NCBI GenBank assembly: GCA_965204565.1
Contig: CBDBEU010000005.1
Location: forward strand, 1,240,001 to 1,304,000
Origin: CBDBEU01 sp965204565
Lineage (GTDB): Bacteria > Pseudomonadota > Alphaproteobacteria > Rhizobiales > TMED25
Direction: 5' to 3'
Length of the DNA: 64,000 nt
The position numbers and the translations under genes were made by a program. The notes beneath the pieces were generated by a model. It was not told the DNA's origin, did no database searches, and worked only from the letters and a program-made list of their open reading frames with translations. The stretch's first letter is position 1, and the number at the start of each line of letters is the position of its first letter. Shown here piece by piece: positions 17,306-26,645 of this stretch.

Positions 17306-17773
17306 ATGCGGATCGAATATTTTCAACTCATCGACCGCGTCGTGGAGATCACTGATGAGCCGCCCGGCCTGTACGCATCAGCGACTGTTCCGGCGGAAAC
17401 CACGATCTTTGAAGGACATTTTCCCGGCTATCCGGTGATGCCTGGTGTGCTGTTAATCGAGTCAATGGCGCAGAGCGCCGGATTCCTGCTGCTTTGGCGC
17501 AACAAATTTGCGAAGATGCCGTTTCTGGTGGGTGTTCGCGAGGCCAAGCTGCGCAATTTCGTTCCGCCCTTGAGTGTGCTGGATGTGAGGGCAGAGATCG
17601 AACATGACGGTTCGGGTTACGCGTCCATGAAAACTTCCATCCACTGCAAATCCGATCTCATCTGCAATGCGCGTTTGACCCTTCGTTTTCTGCCGTTCCC
17701 GAATGATCAATTGCGTGAGCATCTGGAATTTGTGGCGGGCGAAATCGAGCTTCCGGATTGGACTGCATCGTGA
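17306..17773 (+). CDS. fabZXL: 3-hydroxyacyl-ACP dehydratase of the VLCFA pathway (FabZXL)
   Basis: 155 residues, single hotdog domain. The catalytic His is residue 38 in EGHFPGYPVMPG, and the acidic partner is Glu52 in LLIESMAQSAG. It dehydrates 3-hydroxyacyl-AcpXL during elongation to the C28 chain. ATG 17306 lies 14 bp after acpXL; a longer upstream frame overlaps acpXL and is not used. Confidence 0.9.
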   Translation: MRIEYFQLIDRVVEITDEPPGLYASATVPAETTIFEGHFPGYPVMPGVLLIESMAQSAGFLLLWRNKFAKMPFLVGVREAKLRNFVPPLSVLDVRAEIEHDGSGYASMKTSIHCKSDLICNARLTLRFLPFPNDQLREHLEFVAGEIELPDWTAS

Positions 17774-18981
17774 ATCAATCCCCCGTCAATGAGGCCCTGA
17801 TCACCGGAATTGGGCTGGTGAGTTCGCTGGGGGACGGTGTCGATGCGCACTGGTCGCGACTGACTTCGGGAGGTGTTGCAAGACCGGTCATCGACGAAGT
17901 CACCGCGGCGCCTTACCCGATCCATCCGTTGGGCGAGCTTGCCTACGAGGAACAAATCCCCGGCCGTGGCGACCGGCGCCAGATGGGACCGTGGCAACTG
18001 CTGGGAACCTATGCCGCCGGATTGGCGCTTGCCGATGCAGGGCTGAGCGATGACGAACAAGCAAAATCGCGGATGGACTTGCTGGTGGCAGCGGGTGCGG
18101 GAGAACGCGACCAGGAATCCGATGACGCGATACTGGGGGAGGTGCACGACCTGCCGGACGATGGCGTGGCGCACAACCGGCTGATGATGGACACGCTGCG
18201 CCCTACACTGTTTCTGGCTCAACTGGCCAATCTCTTGGCCGGCAATATCTCCATCGTTCACAAGGTCACCGGATCGTCCTGCACCATAATGGGCGCGGAA
18301 ATGGCCGGCGTCTCGGCGGTCGAAAACGCTGTCAGCAAGGTGCGCGCGGGAAGAGGGCAGATGTTCCTGGTGGGGGGATCTTTTGTTGCCTCGGCGAATG
18401 AACATTTGTCCCTGATGGCCGGCCTCAATCGATTATGGGACAAGCCCCATCGTTCGGTCTGGGAGCGGGGCGGTGATGGAAGCGGTACCATAGCTGGAAG
18501 TGTCGGCGTCTTTCTGGTGATCGAGGCATCGGGCCACGCAATCGAGCGTGGTGCACGTGCCTATGCGCGTATTGACGAGGTTCGTTCAGGCCGCCAGAGC
18601 GCGGATGCGTCGGACTATCCGATGCGGGCGTTGGGCACGGGCCTTGCGCCTGGGCCACTATGCGTCATTTCCGGAGCAAGCGGCATCGAACCGCAGACCA
18701 GTGACGAGCGTGCCTGTCTTGGAGAGTTTTCCACTGCCGGGCTGGAACTGGTGGTGCGTTCGCATGCCAATGTGCTTGGCTGGTCCAAGGACGTACATTT
18801 CCCTGCCGGCCTTGCCTTGGCGGCGATTGCCGCCCACCGGAGGGCGATCTATGATCCGTTTGAGGACAGTGGTTTTGAACAACCTGCCGGCGTAACGCCG
18901 GAGCGAATTCTGGTAACCGCATCTGGCCAGTGGCGCGGAGCCGGGGCAGCGCTTGTCAGCGGCCTTGCCGATCAGACCTGA
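17770..18981 (+). CDS. fabF2XL: Beta-ketoacyl synthase-like protein FabF2XL
   Basis: 403 residues from a GTG at 17770 that overlaps the fabZXL stop (GTGA). Thiolase/KAS fold with an active-site-like Cys in TGSSCTIMG. The expected NPHGTGT loop is replaced by SGASGIEPQTSDE, so one catalytic His is missing; a later His survives in VVRSHANVLG. It may act as a chain-length factor or heterodimer partner of FabF1XL rather than as a full condensing enzyme. That role is inferred. Confidence 0.85.
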   Translation: MNQSPVNEALITGIGLVSSLGDGVDAHWSRLTSGGVARPVIDEVTAAPYPIHPLGELAYEEQIPGRGDRRQMGPWQLLGTYAAGLALADAGLSDDEQAKSRMDLLVAAGAGERDQESDDAILGEVHDLPDDGVAHNRLMMDTLRPTLFLAQLANLLAGNISIVHKVTGSSCTIMGAEMAGVSAVENAVSKVRAGRGQMFLVGGSFVASANEHLSLMAGLNRLWDKPHRSVWERGGDGSGTIAGSVGVFLVIEASGHAIERGARAYARIDEVRSGRQSADASDYPMRALGTGLAPGPLCVISGASGIEPQTSDERACLGEFSTAGLELVVRSHANVLGWSKDVHFPAGLALAAIAAHRRAIYDPFEDSGFEQPAGVTPERILVTASGQWRGAGAALVSGLADQT

Positions 18982-19003
18982 ATTTTGACGGATTGAGATC
19001 ACA

Positions 19004-20299
19004 ATGACCAAACAATCCCAGCGCGATTGCCAGGACAGGCCGGTCGTCGTTGTCACCGGAATGGGCGTGGTGACGGCGCTGGGCATTGGCAAGGACGACA
19101 ATTGGCGGGCTTTGACAAACGGTCAGTCCGGCATCAAGCAGATTGGCCGCTTTGCCACCGAGGGGCTGAAAACAACTGTCGCCGGTGAGATCGATTTCAT
19201 AGATAACGGCGCCTACAGCTCTGCGGGAATGTGCTGCGAGATTGCTTCCATGGCGATTGAGGAGGCTATTGGCGAGGCAGGCATCGGCGCACCTGGTACA
19301 TTTCCGGGGCCTCTGGTCACGGCAGTGCCGCCATTCGAAATCGAATGGCCATTGCGACTGGAGCTCGCCCGCAGGGTGGGCGAGGGAACAATGCGCTCCA
19401 ACGACAAGTTCTCCAGCCTGCTGGCGAAAGCGGGAAAAGGAGAATTGGCCGACAGATTTGAATTCGCGCAACCTGAATGTGTGGCTGAATGGTTGGCCGA
19501 CAAATTTGGAACCCTCGGTCAACCGGTTTCTCTTTCCACCGCATGTGCGTCCGGGGCGAGTGCGATCCAGTTCGGTGTTGAAGCAATCCGCCGCGATGAG
19601 ACGGATGCTGCGCTTTGCGTTGGAACAGACGCCACGGTCAATCCCGAGTCATTGGTGCGTTTTTCACTGCTTTCGGCATTGACGACACGCAATGATCCAC
19701 CCAAGGCGGCAGCACGGCCTTTTTCCAAGGACCGTGACGGTTTCGTCATGGGCGAGGGTGCGGCGGCGCTGGTGATCGAATCACTCCAGTCGGCACAAGC
19801 GCGCGGCGCCAGAATTCTTGGCGTTGTGCGCGGCTGCGGCGAACGCGCCGACTCCTTTCACCGCACCCGCTCCAATCCTGACGGGTCAGCGATAATCGGC
19901 GCGCTTTCAAATGCGCTTGCAGATGCAGGTGTTGCGCCCGAACAGATCGACTACGTCAATCCGCACGGCACGGGCACACCCGAAAACGACAAGATGGAAT
20001 ACCTCTCGTTGGCGGCCGTACTGGGCGAGCATCTGCCCGATGTGCCAGTGAGTTCAAACAAGTCGATGATCGGCCACACGCTCTCGGCCGCAGGCACCAT
20101 CGAAGCTGTGTTCTCACTGATGACCATCGCCAGTGGGACTCTGCCGCCGACCATCAATTACGACACCCCCGATCCGGAAATTCCTCTGGACGTGGTGCCC
20201 AACAAACAGCGCGATCAGGAATTGGCGACAGTGCTGTCAAATTCCTTCGGATTTGGCGGTCAGAATGTGAGCCTGGTCCTTGCCGCAGAGCCCCATTGA
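19004..20299 (+). CDS. fabF1XL: 3-oxoacyl-ACP synthase FabF1XL
   Basis: 431 residues with the full Cys-His-His set: STACASGASAIQFG, NPHGTGTPENDKME and NKSMIGHTLSAAG. Condensing enzyme for elongation of the lipid A very-long-chain fatty acid on AcpXL. Sits 22 bp after fabF2XL in the same operon. Confidence 0.93.
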   Translation: MTKQSQRDCQDRPVVVVTGMGVVTALGIGKDDNWRALTNGQSGIKQIGRFATEGLKTTVAGEIDFIDNGAYSSAGMCCEIASMAIEEAIGEAGIGAPGTFPGPLVTAVPPFEIEWPLRLELARRVGEGTMRSNDKFSSLLAKAGKGELADRFEFAQPECVAEWLADKFGTLGQPVSLSTACASGASAIQFGVEAIRRDETDAALCVGTDATVNPESLVRFSLLSALTTRNDPPKAAARPFSKDRDGFVMGEGAAALVIESLQSAQARGARILGVVRGCGERADSFHRTRSNPDGSAIIGALSNALADAGVAPEQIDYVNPHGTGTPENDKMEYLSLAAVLGEHLPDVPVSSNKSMIGHTLSAAGTIEAVFSLMTIASGTLPPTINYDTPDPEIPLDVVPNKQRDQELATVLSNSFGFGGQNVSLVLAAEPH

Positions 20300-20341
20300 G
20301 ACCTTGCGGGCCTTTTCAATCCTCCAGCCAGACGGTCCGAC

Positions 20342-21367
20342 ATGCGCGCACTTTGCCTGAAATCCGAGCGAGAGCTTGTCATTGAAGAAATTCGCGAGCC
20401 CGGGCCGCCGGGACCTGGAGAGGTTCAGGTCGCGATCCGTGCTGTGGCGCTTAACCACATCGACGTGTGGGGGTGGCGCGGTATGGCGTTCTCCAAGCGT
20501 GAATTGCCGATTGTCGCAGGCGCAGAAGCCGCCGGTGAAATTGTTGCGGTGGGAGCGGATGCAGGTTCACATCAGCTGGGCGACCTGGTGGCGCTGTATG
20601 GTGCGCTGACCTGCGGGACGTGCGAAGCGTGCGCCGAGGGGCGCGACAATTTGTGCGAGAATGTTGCAGGTGTTTACGGCTTTCATCTCGACGGTTTTGG
20701 CTGCGAATTGCGCAATCTACCCGCGCGCCTTGCGGTTACGGCACCGGCCGGTGTTAACGCAGTTGCGGCGGCTCTGACGCCGATCACTTTCGGCACGGCT
20801 GAACACATGCTGTTTGACAATGCCCATCTCAAGGCTGGTCAAACCGTGCTCGTGCAGGCAGGCGGAAGCGGCGTTGGCAGTACCGCGATCCAGCTTGCAA
20901 AGCATGCTGGCGCCACGGTGATCACCACCGTCGGCAGTCCGGAAAAGGCTGAAAAAGCCCTGCAACTGGGTGTTGATCACGCCATCAACTACAAGGAACA
21001 GCGATTTGAGACCCTGGTGCGCCGCTTGACCGACAAGCAGGGCGTCGATGTGGTGTTTGAGCATGTCGGAGCCGATACCTTTGCCGGCAGCGTCTTGTGT
21101 CTCAAACGGGGAGGACATCTGGTCAGTTGCGGTGCCACATCTGGGATGCGCGGCGATCTCAATCTTTTTACGTTATTCCAACAGCAATTGCGGCTAATCG
21201 GCAGCTTTGGCTGCCGCATTGCAAATATTCGCTCATGCCTTGATAAATTGGCACAAGGCGCTGTTCATCCGGTGATCGATACCGAACTTGTGCTGGATGG
21301 CTTTGCAGCTGGCATTAAGCGTCTTGAAGCACGCGATGTCTTTGGAAAGATTGTGGTACGGATTTGA
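20342..21367 (+). CDS. adhXL: Zinc-type alcohol dehydrogenase/enoyl reductase (AdhXL)
   Basis: 341 residues, MDR superfamily. A structural-zinc loop is present (CGTCEACAEGRDNLC, four Cys), followed by a Rossmann glycine motif VQAGGSGVGSTAIQLAKHAGA. In the acpXL cluster this gene is thought to supply the enoyl-ACP reduction step. Placement between fabF1XL and lpxXL supports that, but the activity is inferred. Confidence 0.88.
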   Translation: MRALCLKSERELVIEEIREPGPPGPGEVQVAIRAVALNHIDVWGWRGMAFSKRELPIVAGAEAAGEIVAVGADAGSHQLGDLVALYGALTCGTCEACAEGRDNLCENVAGVYGFHLDGFGCELRNLPARLAVTAPAGVNAVAAALTPITFGTAEHMLFDNAHLKAGQTVLVQAGGSGVGSTAIQLAKHAGATVITTVGSPEKAEKALQLGVDHAINYKEQRFETLVRRLTDKQGVDVVFEHVGADTFAGSVLCLKRGGHLVSCGATSGMRGDLNLFTLFQQQLRLIGSFGCRIANIRSCLDKLAQGAVHPVIDTELVLDGFAAGIKRLEARDVFGKIVVRI

Positions 21368-22287
21368 GCGTCAGGGACAATTTGAACAAGGGGGCAGGGG
21401 GGGGCGCCTCCAGGCTGGGGGCGGGCGCTGCAAAGGCGATGCTCAGCGGCCTTCGCCTGCTGCCGCCCGAGCGGCTGGCCTCTGCGACCGAGAAGCTCGG
21501 CGGCGTTTTGGGTCCGCTGCTACTGCGCAACGGCGTGGCACTTGAGAATCTGCGCCATGCATTCCCCGAAAAATCTCTGGGCGAATGCCGTGAAATTCGC
21601 CGCAACATGTGGAAACACCTGTTTCGCATGGTGGCCGAGGGCTCCCAGATCGATCGCACATTCGATCTTGCCCCCGACAATATCGAAGGATCGAGGATAA
21701 AGGTTCGTGGCGGCGAGCACGGAATTGCCCTTCGCGATGACGGCAAACCGGGTCTGGTTTTCACCGCACATTTGGGGCACTGGGAGCTCTTACCTTTCGC
21801 AGCTTCCCGTTTCGACCTTGAAATTGCCTCGCTCTACCGCCCGCCGAATATCACAGCTTTTGCCAATCTCATCGAGCGTGCCCGAGCGCGTTCATCCAGC
21901 TCATTGATCGTGTCGCGCAGTGGTGCTGTTTATGAGTTGGCCTCGGTGCTTGAGCGTGGCGGACATGTCGGCCTGCTGGTGGATCAGAAATTCATCAGCC
22001 GCAGTAGAGTCAGGGTTACTTTTTTCGGTCGTCCTGTGTACGCAAATCCACTCTTGGCCAAGCTTGCCAGGCAATTTGATTGCCCGGTTCATGGGGCCCG
22101 TATGGTCAGGCTTGCCGACGGCGATCTGTGCCTCGATATCACCGGACCGCTGCATTTGCCGCGTGACGAAGGCGGCCAAATAGATGTCCAGGGTGCGACC
22201 GCCATGGTGACCGGCGTGATTGAAGACTGGATACGAGAGTATCCCGAGCAATGGCTTTGGTTGCACAAGCGCTGGGCGCTACCTTGA
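21364..22287 (+). CDS. lpxXL: Lipid A VLCFA acyltransferase LpxXL
   Basis: 307 residues, LpxL/HtrB family. The catalytic His/acid motif HLGHWE is in the first half; VDQKFISRSRVRVTFFGRP is the conserved second block. Transfers the AcpXL-bound long fatty acid to lipid A. The start is a TTG at 21364 overlapping the adhXL stop (TTGA). No N-terminal membrane helix is obvious before LRLLPPERL. Confidence 0.92.
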   Translation: MSVRDNLNKGAGGGASRLGAGAAKAMLSGLRLLPPERLASATEKLGGVLGPLLLRNGVALENLRHAFPEKSLGECREIRRNMWKHLFRMVAEGSQIDRTFDLAPDNIEGSRIKVRGGEHGIALRDDGKPGLVFTAHLGHWELLPFAASRFDLEIASLYRPPNITAFANLIERARARSSSSLIVSRSGAVYELASVLERGGHVGLLVDQKFISRSRVRVTFFGRPVYANPLLAKLARQFDCPVHGARMVRLADGDLCLDITGPLHLPRDEGGQIDVQGATAMVTGVIEDWIREYPEQWLWLHKRWALP

Positions 22288-23000
22288 ATCGCGCCTCCTG
22301 GTCGCCGGTCACGGTGTTTCAGTTCGCGATTGCGGTTTCATTAGAAATAATCATCACGGCGGCCGTCTTTACCGTCTTACCCAAGATCGACCTTTGGGTG
22401 AGCGGATATTTTTCGTCGCTGGCAGCGGTTTTCCGCTCGCGGCACATCCCATTCTCAATCTTTTGCGGTCCCCTTGTACACATTGCTGTCCATCGGCTTG
22501 TGCAGCACCACCGTGATCATGTTTGTGTTCAGTTTCAGACACGGGTATGGCGCAAGGGTTCCTGCGCAAATCTGGGGCTTTATCTGCGCCGTGTTTCTGG
22601 TCGGTCCGGGCCTTCTGGTGAATGTCATTCTGAAAGAAAACCGGGGCCGTGCAAGACCGGCGCAGATCCAGGAATTTGGCGGAACGGCGCAATTTACACC
22701 ACCGCTCCTGCCGACAAGCCAGTGTGAGCAAAACTACTCATTCGTTTCTGGCGAGGGTAGTGCGATCGCATCGACGATGATCGTTCTGGTCGTGCTTTTT
22801 TGGAATGTCTTTCCCGGCAAACAACGATTTCTTGTTGTTGACGCCGCGCTCATCGCTCTTGTCGGCGCAGGACTGCGCATTGATCATTCTGTGCCTTTAT
22901 GTATTGTTTGATATCCGCAAACACCGAACCGCCATCAGCCTATCAGCCTTGCGCAGTGATTTTTCCGGCTTGGCGGTTATGCATTTTCAGCTAGGACCAC
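22284..23000 (+). pseudogene. PAP2-superfamily (lipid) phosphatase, frameshifted and shortened
   Basis: Begins at a TTG overlapping the lpxXL stop. Membrane helices are followed, after a frame change near 22460-22480, by the phosphatase motif KENRGRARP and then SFVSGEGSA, which corresponds to PSGH in this branch. The third motif (SRxxxGxHFxSD) is missing: the sequence jumps from LVGAGLRI to an unrelated tail and changes frame again. Family members remove phosphates from lipid A or isoprenoid lipids. As read, it is inactive. Confidence 0.75.
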
Positions 23001-23100
23001 GCCGAATCTGTGGCTTGAGATGAAGGTGGTGGGGACGCAGCCGCGCGCTGTGATGATGCGCCGGCGGCGCCGGTTTTTGTGATCCGTCACACCGGCTGGC

Positions 23101-24555
23101 TCACGCTCCATGGCGCCAACACCCGGGCAAAACTTCAAAGGCATAGAATGTTGAGCGCCGGTATGCGCCAAGGCGCGGTGTCCATTGCTCCAGAAGGTGA
23201 AATTCCGTTTCCTTAACACAGGCCGGGCCTGAGGAACTGGTGGTAACGAGGAGAACCTTGCCCTGCCATTCGGTCGGCAGGGGGTGTTTGAGTTCGTAGT
23301 GGTTTGCAGCCCTTCCTGCACGCGGAACCGCATGAACCGAAATGTCCGAATTTTTTAACCGGTAGAACAGGTCGGCAATCATGTCCCTGTTGCTCCCGAC
23401 AATCGTCTTCAGGCCCGATTGCCGGGCAATTCCGATAATCTTGTGTGAGTTGTCTGCCCGGCCCAGTACGCGAGCAAAGACACGAAAGTCCTCATGACCG
23501 ATAGAATTGGGCATCGCCGATGCTGCCGGCAACATGATCGCTATGACAAAATGCAGACCAAACGACAATTTCAGCAGTCTGCGATTATGTTCCAATAACC
23601 AGGGCACTGTAAGGATTGCTGCTGCTATGTAGGTGGCCGCCGCCCAGTTGGAATAGGCATGCGACATGAGGGACTGCCCGATGACAATGAGAAGAATCGG
23701 CAGGCTCATGGCGACCAGAATACCGGACCAACGATCTGTGCGGCGCGATATGGTCAGGTAGCAGATCCACAAATAGGCGCCGAACAGTATCGGACCGAAC
23801 ACGCTGAATTGGGCGCCAAGGAACTCAGCGAACTTGTTGAACTTGAACTGAACTCCGTTCCAATTGGCATTGCTGGCCGTGTGCTGGAAGGTTGTCAGTT
23901 CGTTGCTGAGGTTCCAGTAGAGGTTAGGTGACATAATCAGCGCGGCAACCAGTGCCGCAACCACAGCCTGGCGCCGGCCAATGCGCATCGCCGGGAAAAG
24001 GGCGGCGGTCAAAATGGCGCATCCGACAAAATAGATCATTGCGTATTTCGCCATCAGGCCGAACCCGATGGCCACCCCCAAGACAACAGCCCAACCGAGG
24101 GAGCATATCTGAGCGAGGGCGACAAATGCCAGCAGTGCCAAGGCAAGAAACGGCAACATGATGGTATCGGTCGAGATAAACTGGGAGCCGAACGATATCG
24201 CCGGCAGCGTGACATAAGCAACGCCGACCAGACCCGCAGCCAGAGCTGAGCGCAAACGTGCCGTGACGCAGATCATCGCAATCCCAGTCACGGCATGAAA
24301 CAGCGGTGCCGGCAGGCGCACCCAGAACGTCGAGTCACTGGCGCCAAGCTCCGTGGAGGCACGGATTACCCAGCCGATCAATGGGGGTTTGGAATAATAT
24401 CCAAACGCCAGATCCTGCCCCCATAACCAGTACTGTGCTTCATCAACAAACAGATCCGTACCGTTGAAGGCCAGCAAAATCACGCGCCACGCCGTCACCA
24501 CCAATATGCACAGTAACGCCCATGAGACCGGGTTGGGGATGGAAGAGGCAGTCAA
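23101..24555 (-). CDS. GT39/ArnT-like membrane glycosyltransferase
   Basis: 484 residues with about ten transmembrane segments. The first periplasmic loop has DLFVDEAQYWLWG followed by YYSKPPLIGW, the acidic motif of polyprenyl-phosphate-dependent transferases (PMT_2). It probably moves a sugar from an undecaprenyl/dodecaprenyl carrier to lipid A or core on the periplasmic side. The two upstream genes (LAB_N protein and GT2) are the normal partners: GT2 charges the carrier lipid. Sugar identity unknown; galacturonic acid (Rgt-like) is possible. Confidence 0.82.
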   Translation of the reverse strand: MTASSIPNPVSWALLCILVVTAWRVILLAFNGTDLFVDEAQYWLWGQDLAFGYYSKPPLIGWVIRASTELGASDSTFWVRLPAPLFHAVTGIAMICVTARLRSALAAGLVGVAYVTLPAISFGSQFISTDTIMLPFLALALLAFVALAQICSLGWAVVLGVAIGFGLMAKYAMIYFVGCAILTAALFPAMRIGRRQAVVAALVAALIMSPNLYWNLSNELTTFQHTASNANWNGVQFKFNKFAEFLGAQFSVFGPILFGAYLWICYLTISRRTDRWSGILVAMSLPILLIVIGQSLMSHAYSNWAAATYIAAAILTVPWLLEHNRRLLKLSFGLHFVIAIMLPAASAMPNSIGHEDFRVFARVLGRADNSHKIIGIARQSGLKTIVGSNRDMIADLFYRLKNSDISVHAVPRAGRAANHYELKHPLPTEWQGKVLLVTTSSSGPACVKETEFHLLEQWTPRLGAYRRSTFYAFEVLPGCWRHGA

Positions 24556-24596
24556 GTTGAGGCCCCTTGCTCAATTGCGCGCGTCTTGGTCACCGC

Positions 24597-24875
24597 TCAC
24601 GTTGTTGCAGCTTTCATGCGCTCTGCGCGGATGAAGTAGAGATTGCGCAAATAGATGACGATGCCGAAGGACTGGCCGAGAATGAACACCGGGTCTTCCC
24701 GCCAGATGGCGTAGGACAGCAGAATCACCCCGCCAGCAATCGAGAAATACCAAAATCCAATGGGGATGACACTGCGCTTCAGGCGTTCGCTCTGAATCCA
24801 TTGCAGGATGAATCTGGCGCTGAACATGGCTTGGCCGAACAAGCCAAAAGCAATCCATATGGTGGTGGCTGTCAA
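24597..24875 (-). CDS. Lipid A biosynthesis N-terminal (LAB_N) domain membrane protein
   Basis: 92 residues with three membrane helices and the LAB_N pattern GQAMFSARFILQWIQSE, SVIPIGFWYFSIAGG and GIVIYLRNLYFI. Such small proteins occur with GT2/ArnT-type genes in carrier-lipid glycosylation operons; their exact job is unclear. Abuts the GT2 gene, so it is co-transcribed. Confidence 0.85.
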   Translation of the reverse strand: MTATTIWIAFGLFGQAMFSARFILQWIQSERLKRSVIPIGFWYFSIAGGVILLSYAIWREDPVFILGQSFGIVIYLRNLYFIRAERMKAATT

Positions 24876-24876
24876 G

Positions 24877-25632
24877 TCAGTACTCCGATATTTGAGTGTG
24901 GCGCCGGCGGCTGATCAGCCAGCGGGTTCCCAATAGATCTACAATGCCGACGCCGAAGCGGTTGAAGATGCCGTATTTCGACTGGCCGTCCCAGCGGTGG
25001 CGATGACCGACATCGACCAAGGCCACTTCATATCCTTCGCGTTTTATCAGCGAGGGATAAAATCGGTGGATGTTGTCGAAATAGGGAAGAGCCAGATAGA
25101 CCGCGCGATCAAACGCCTTGAGGCCGCAACCGGTATCCCTGGTGCCGTCGGAAAGCAACGATTTACGAACGGTGTTGGCAATGCGTGAGGAAAGTATCTT
25201 GACCAGATTGTCCTGGCGGCGTGCGCGTTGACCGGCAACCATGGCAAGTCTGGAGTCGGGCGCGCGCGCTTCAAGCTGCTCAACCAGGCGAGGGATGTCG
25301 GCGGGATCGTTTTGTCCGTCTCCGTCGATGGTGACGATGATCGGCGCGCGCGCATGGACTATCGCGGTGCGCTGTGCCGCACTTTGACCGCAGGAGCGAT
25401 CATGCTTAAATGCGCGGATCCAGCTATGGGCCGCCGCCACCTTGATGATTGCAGCGGCAGTTTCATCGTCACTGCCATCATCAACATAAATCAGTTCAAA
25501 CGGATGCATGGCCTTGAGTAGACTGGCGACTTCAGCGACAAGCGGTTCGATATTGGGTGCTTCGTTCCGCACGGGAACGACGATAGAGAAACGTGAAGCC
25601 TCTAATCCATGCCCATGGTTGCTGGCAGACAA
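24877..25632 (-). CDS. GT2 glycosyltransferase (polyprenyl-phosphate sugar synthase type)
   Basis: GT-A fold of the DPM1/ArnC type: FSIVVPVRNEAPNIEPLV, the YVDDGSDDET nucleotide site, the DGDGQNDP metal motif, and DTGCGLKAFDRA. It likely loads a sugar on a polyprenyl phosphate for the neighbouring GT39 enzyme. No good ATG precedes the conserved start; a TTG at 25632 is used, because the ATG at 25791 would run across the divergent gene. Length from there is 251 residues. Confidence 0.82.
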   Translation of the reverse strand: MSASNHGHGLEASRFSIVVPVRNEAPNIEPLVAEVASLLKAMHPFELIYVDDGSDDETAAAIIKVAAAHSWIRAFKHDRSCGQSAAQRTAIVHARAPIIVTIDGDGQNDPADIPRLVEQLEARAPDSRLAMVAGQRARRQDNLVKILSSRIANTVRKSLLSDGTRDTGCGLKAFDRAVYLALPYFDNIHRFYPSLIKREGYEVALVDVGHRHRWDGQSKYGIFNRFGVGIVDLLGTRWLISRRRHTQISEY

Positions 25633-25650
25633 GATAACGACACCCAAAAA

Positions 25651-26645
25651 ATGTTGGCAAACGGCGTGATTGGTGACTTCCGGCGACCATGCGCAAAAAA
25701 TCACCGCGATATCAAGCCGGTTCTGCTGCTGACCCTGTTCTGCGCGCTGCTTTTTGGCAGCGGCCTTAACACCATTCCGGTTCTGGACCACGATGAAGCC
25801 CGCTTTGCACAGACAACATTTCAGATGCTGGACAGCAGCGATTACTGGAGAATTTCATTTCAGGATCAACCGCAGACCAGCAAACCGCATGGAATCTATT
25901 GGCTGCAGGCGGCCGCTGTGTGAGCATTCTCTTCAATCGACGCGAAAGCGATCTGGGGTACCGGCTGCCCTCTGCCCTTGGCGCATGGATTGCATTCATA
26001 TTCTGCTATTTGCTGGGCAGGGATCTGTTTGACCGGCTTTATGGCGGCAATGCTCCTTGCGGCCGGGTATCGGCGTGGCGATTGTGTTCTGGTGCGCGGT
26101 ATGCGGAGCAGCCCTCATCAAGGGACCGATCGGTCCAGGCGTGATTGTGCTGACCGCGCTGACATTGTGCATCATCGAAAGACGCACAAGCATACTCCTG
26201 TCTTTGTGGCCCATAACCGGCGCAACCCTGGCGGCAATTGTCTTCTTTGTTTGGGCGTGGTGGGCCGGGCTGTCGCATGACAGCGGATTCGTAACTTCCG
26301 CAATGGGCGTGGATTTCTTGTCGAAACTGTTTTCCGGCGAGGAACCACATGGCGCGCTACCTGGAACGCATGTGTTGATCGCACTCCTGGCTCTCGGTCC
26401 AGCAGTGCCATTCACGTTGCTTGCACTTTTTAGCGCCTACCGAAACTGGAAATCGCCATCGGTTCTGTGTTGCGTGGTTGGTGCCCGCCTGGATCATATT
26501 TGAATTGGTCGCCACCAAGCTGCCTCACTATACACTATCGCTCTATCCGGCACTCACCTTGCTGGCATGTTGGAAGCTTGGCCTTGCCGAGATTGCGGAC
26601 TCTTCGCGCGCGCGACAACGGATTTCGTATTCATGCGTTATATCA
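25651..26645 (+). pseudogene. ArnT-like glycosyltransferase, 5' portion (interrupted)
   Basis: N-terminal helix, then VLDHDEARFAQTTFQML and SKPHGIYWLQAA, the ArnT acidic motif. At least three frame changes follow (near 25920, 26060 and 26470). Matching membrane segments are LGAWIAFIFCYLLGRDLF, GAALIKGPIGP and WLVPAWIIFELVATKLPHYT. Similarity stops at about 26645, where IS1380-derived sequence begins. The rest of the gene reappears at 28390-29013. Confidence 0.8.
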
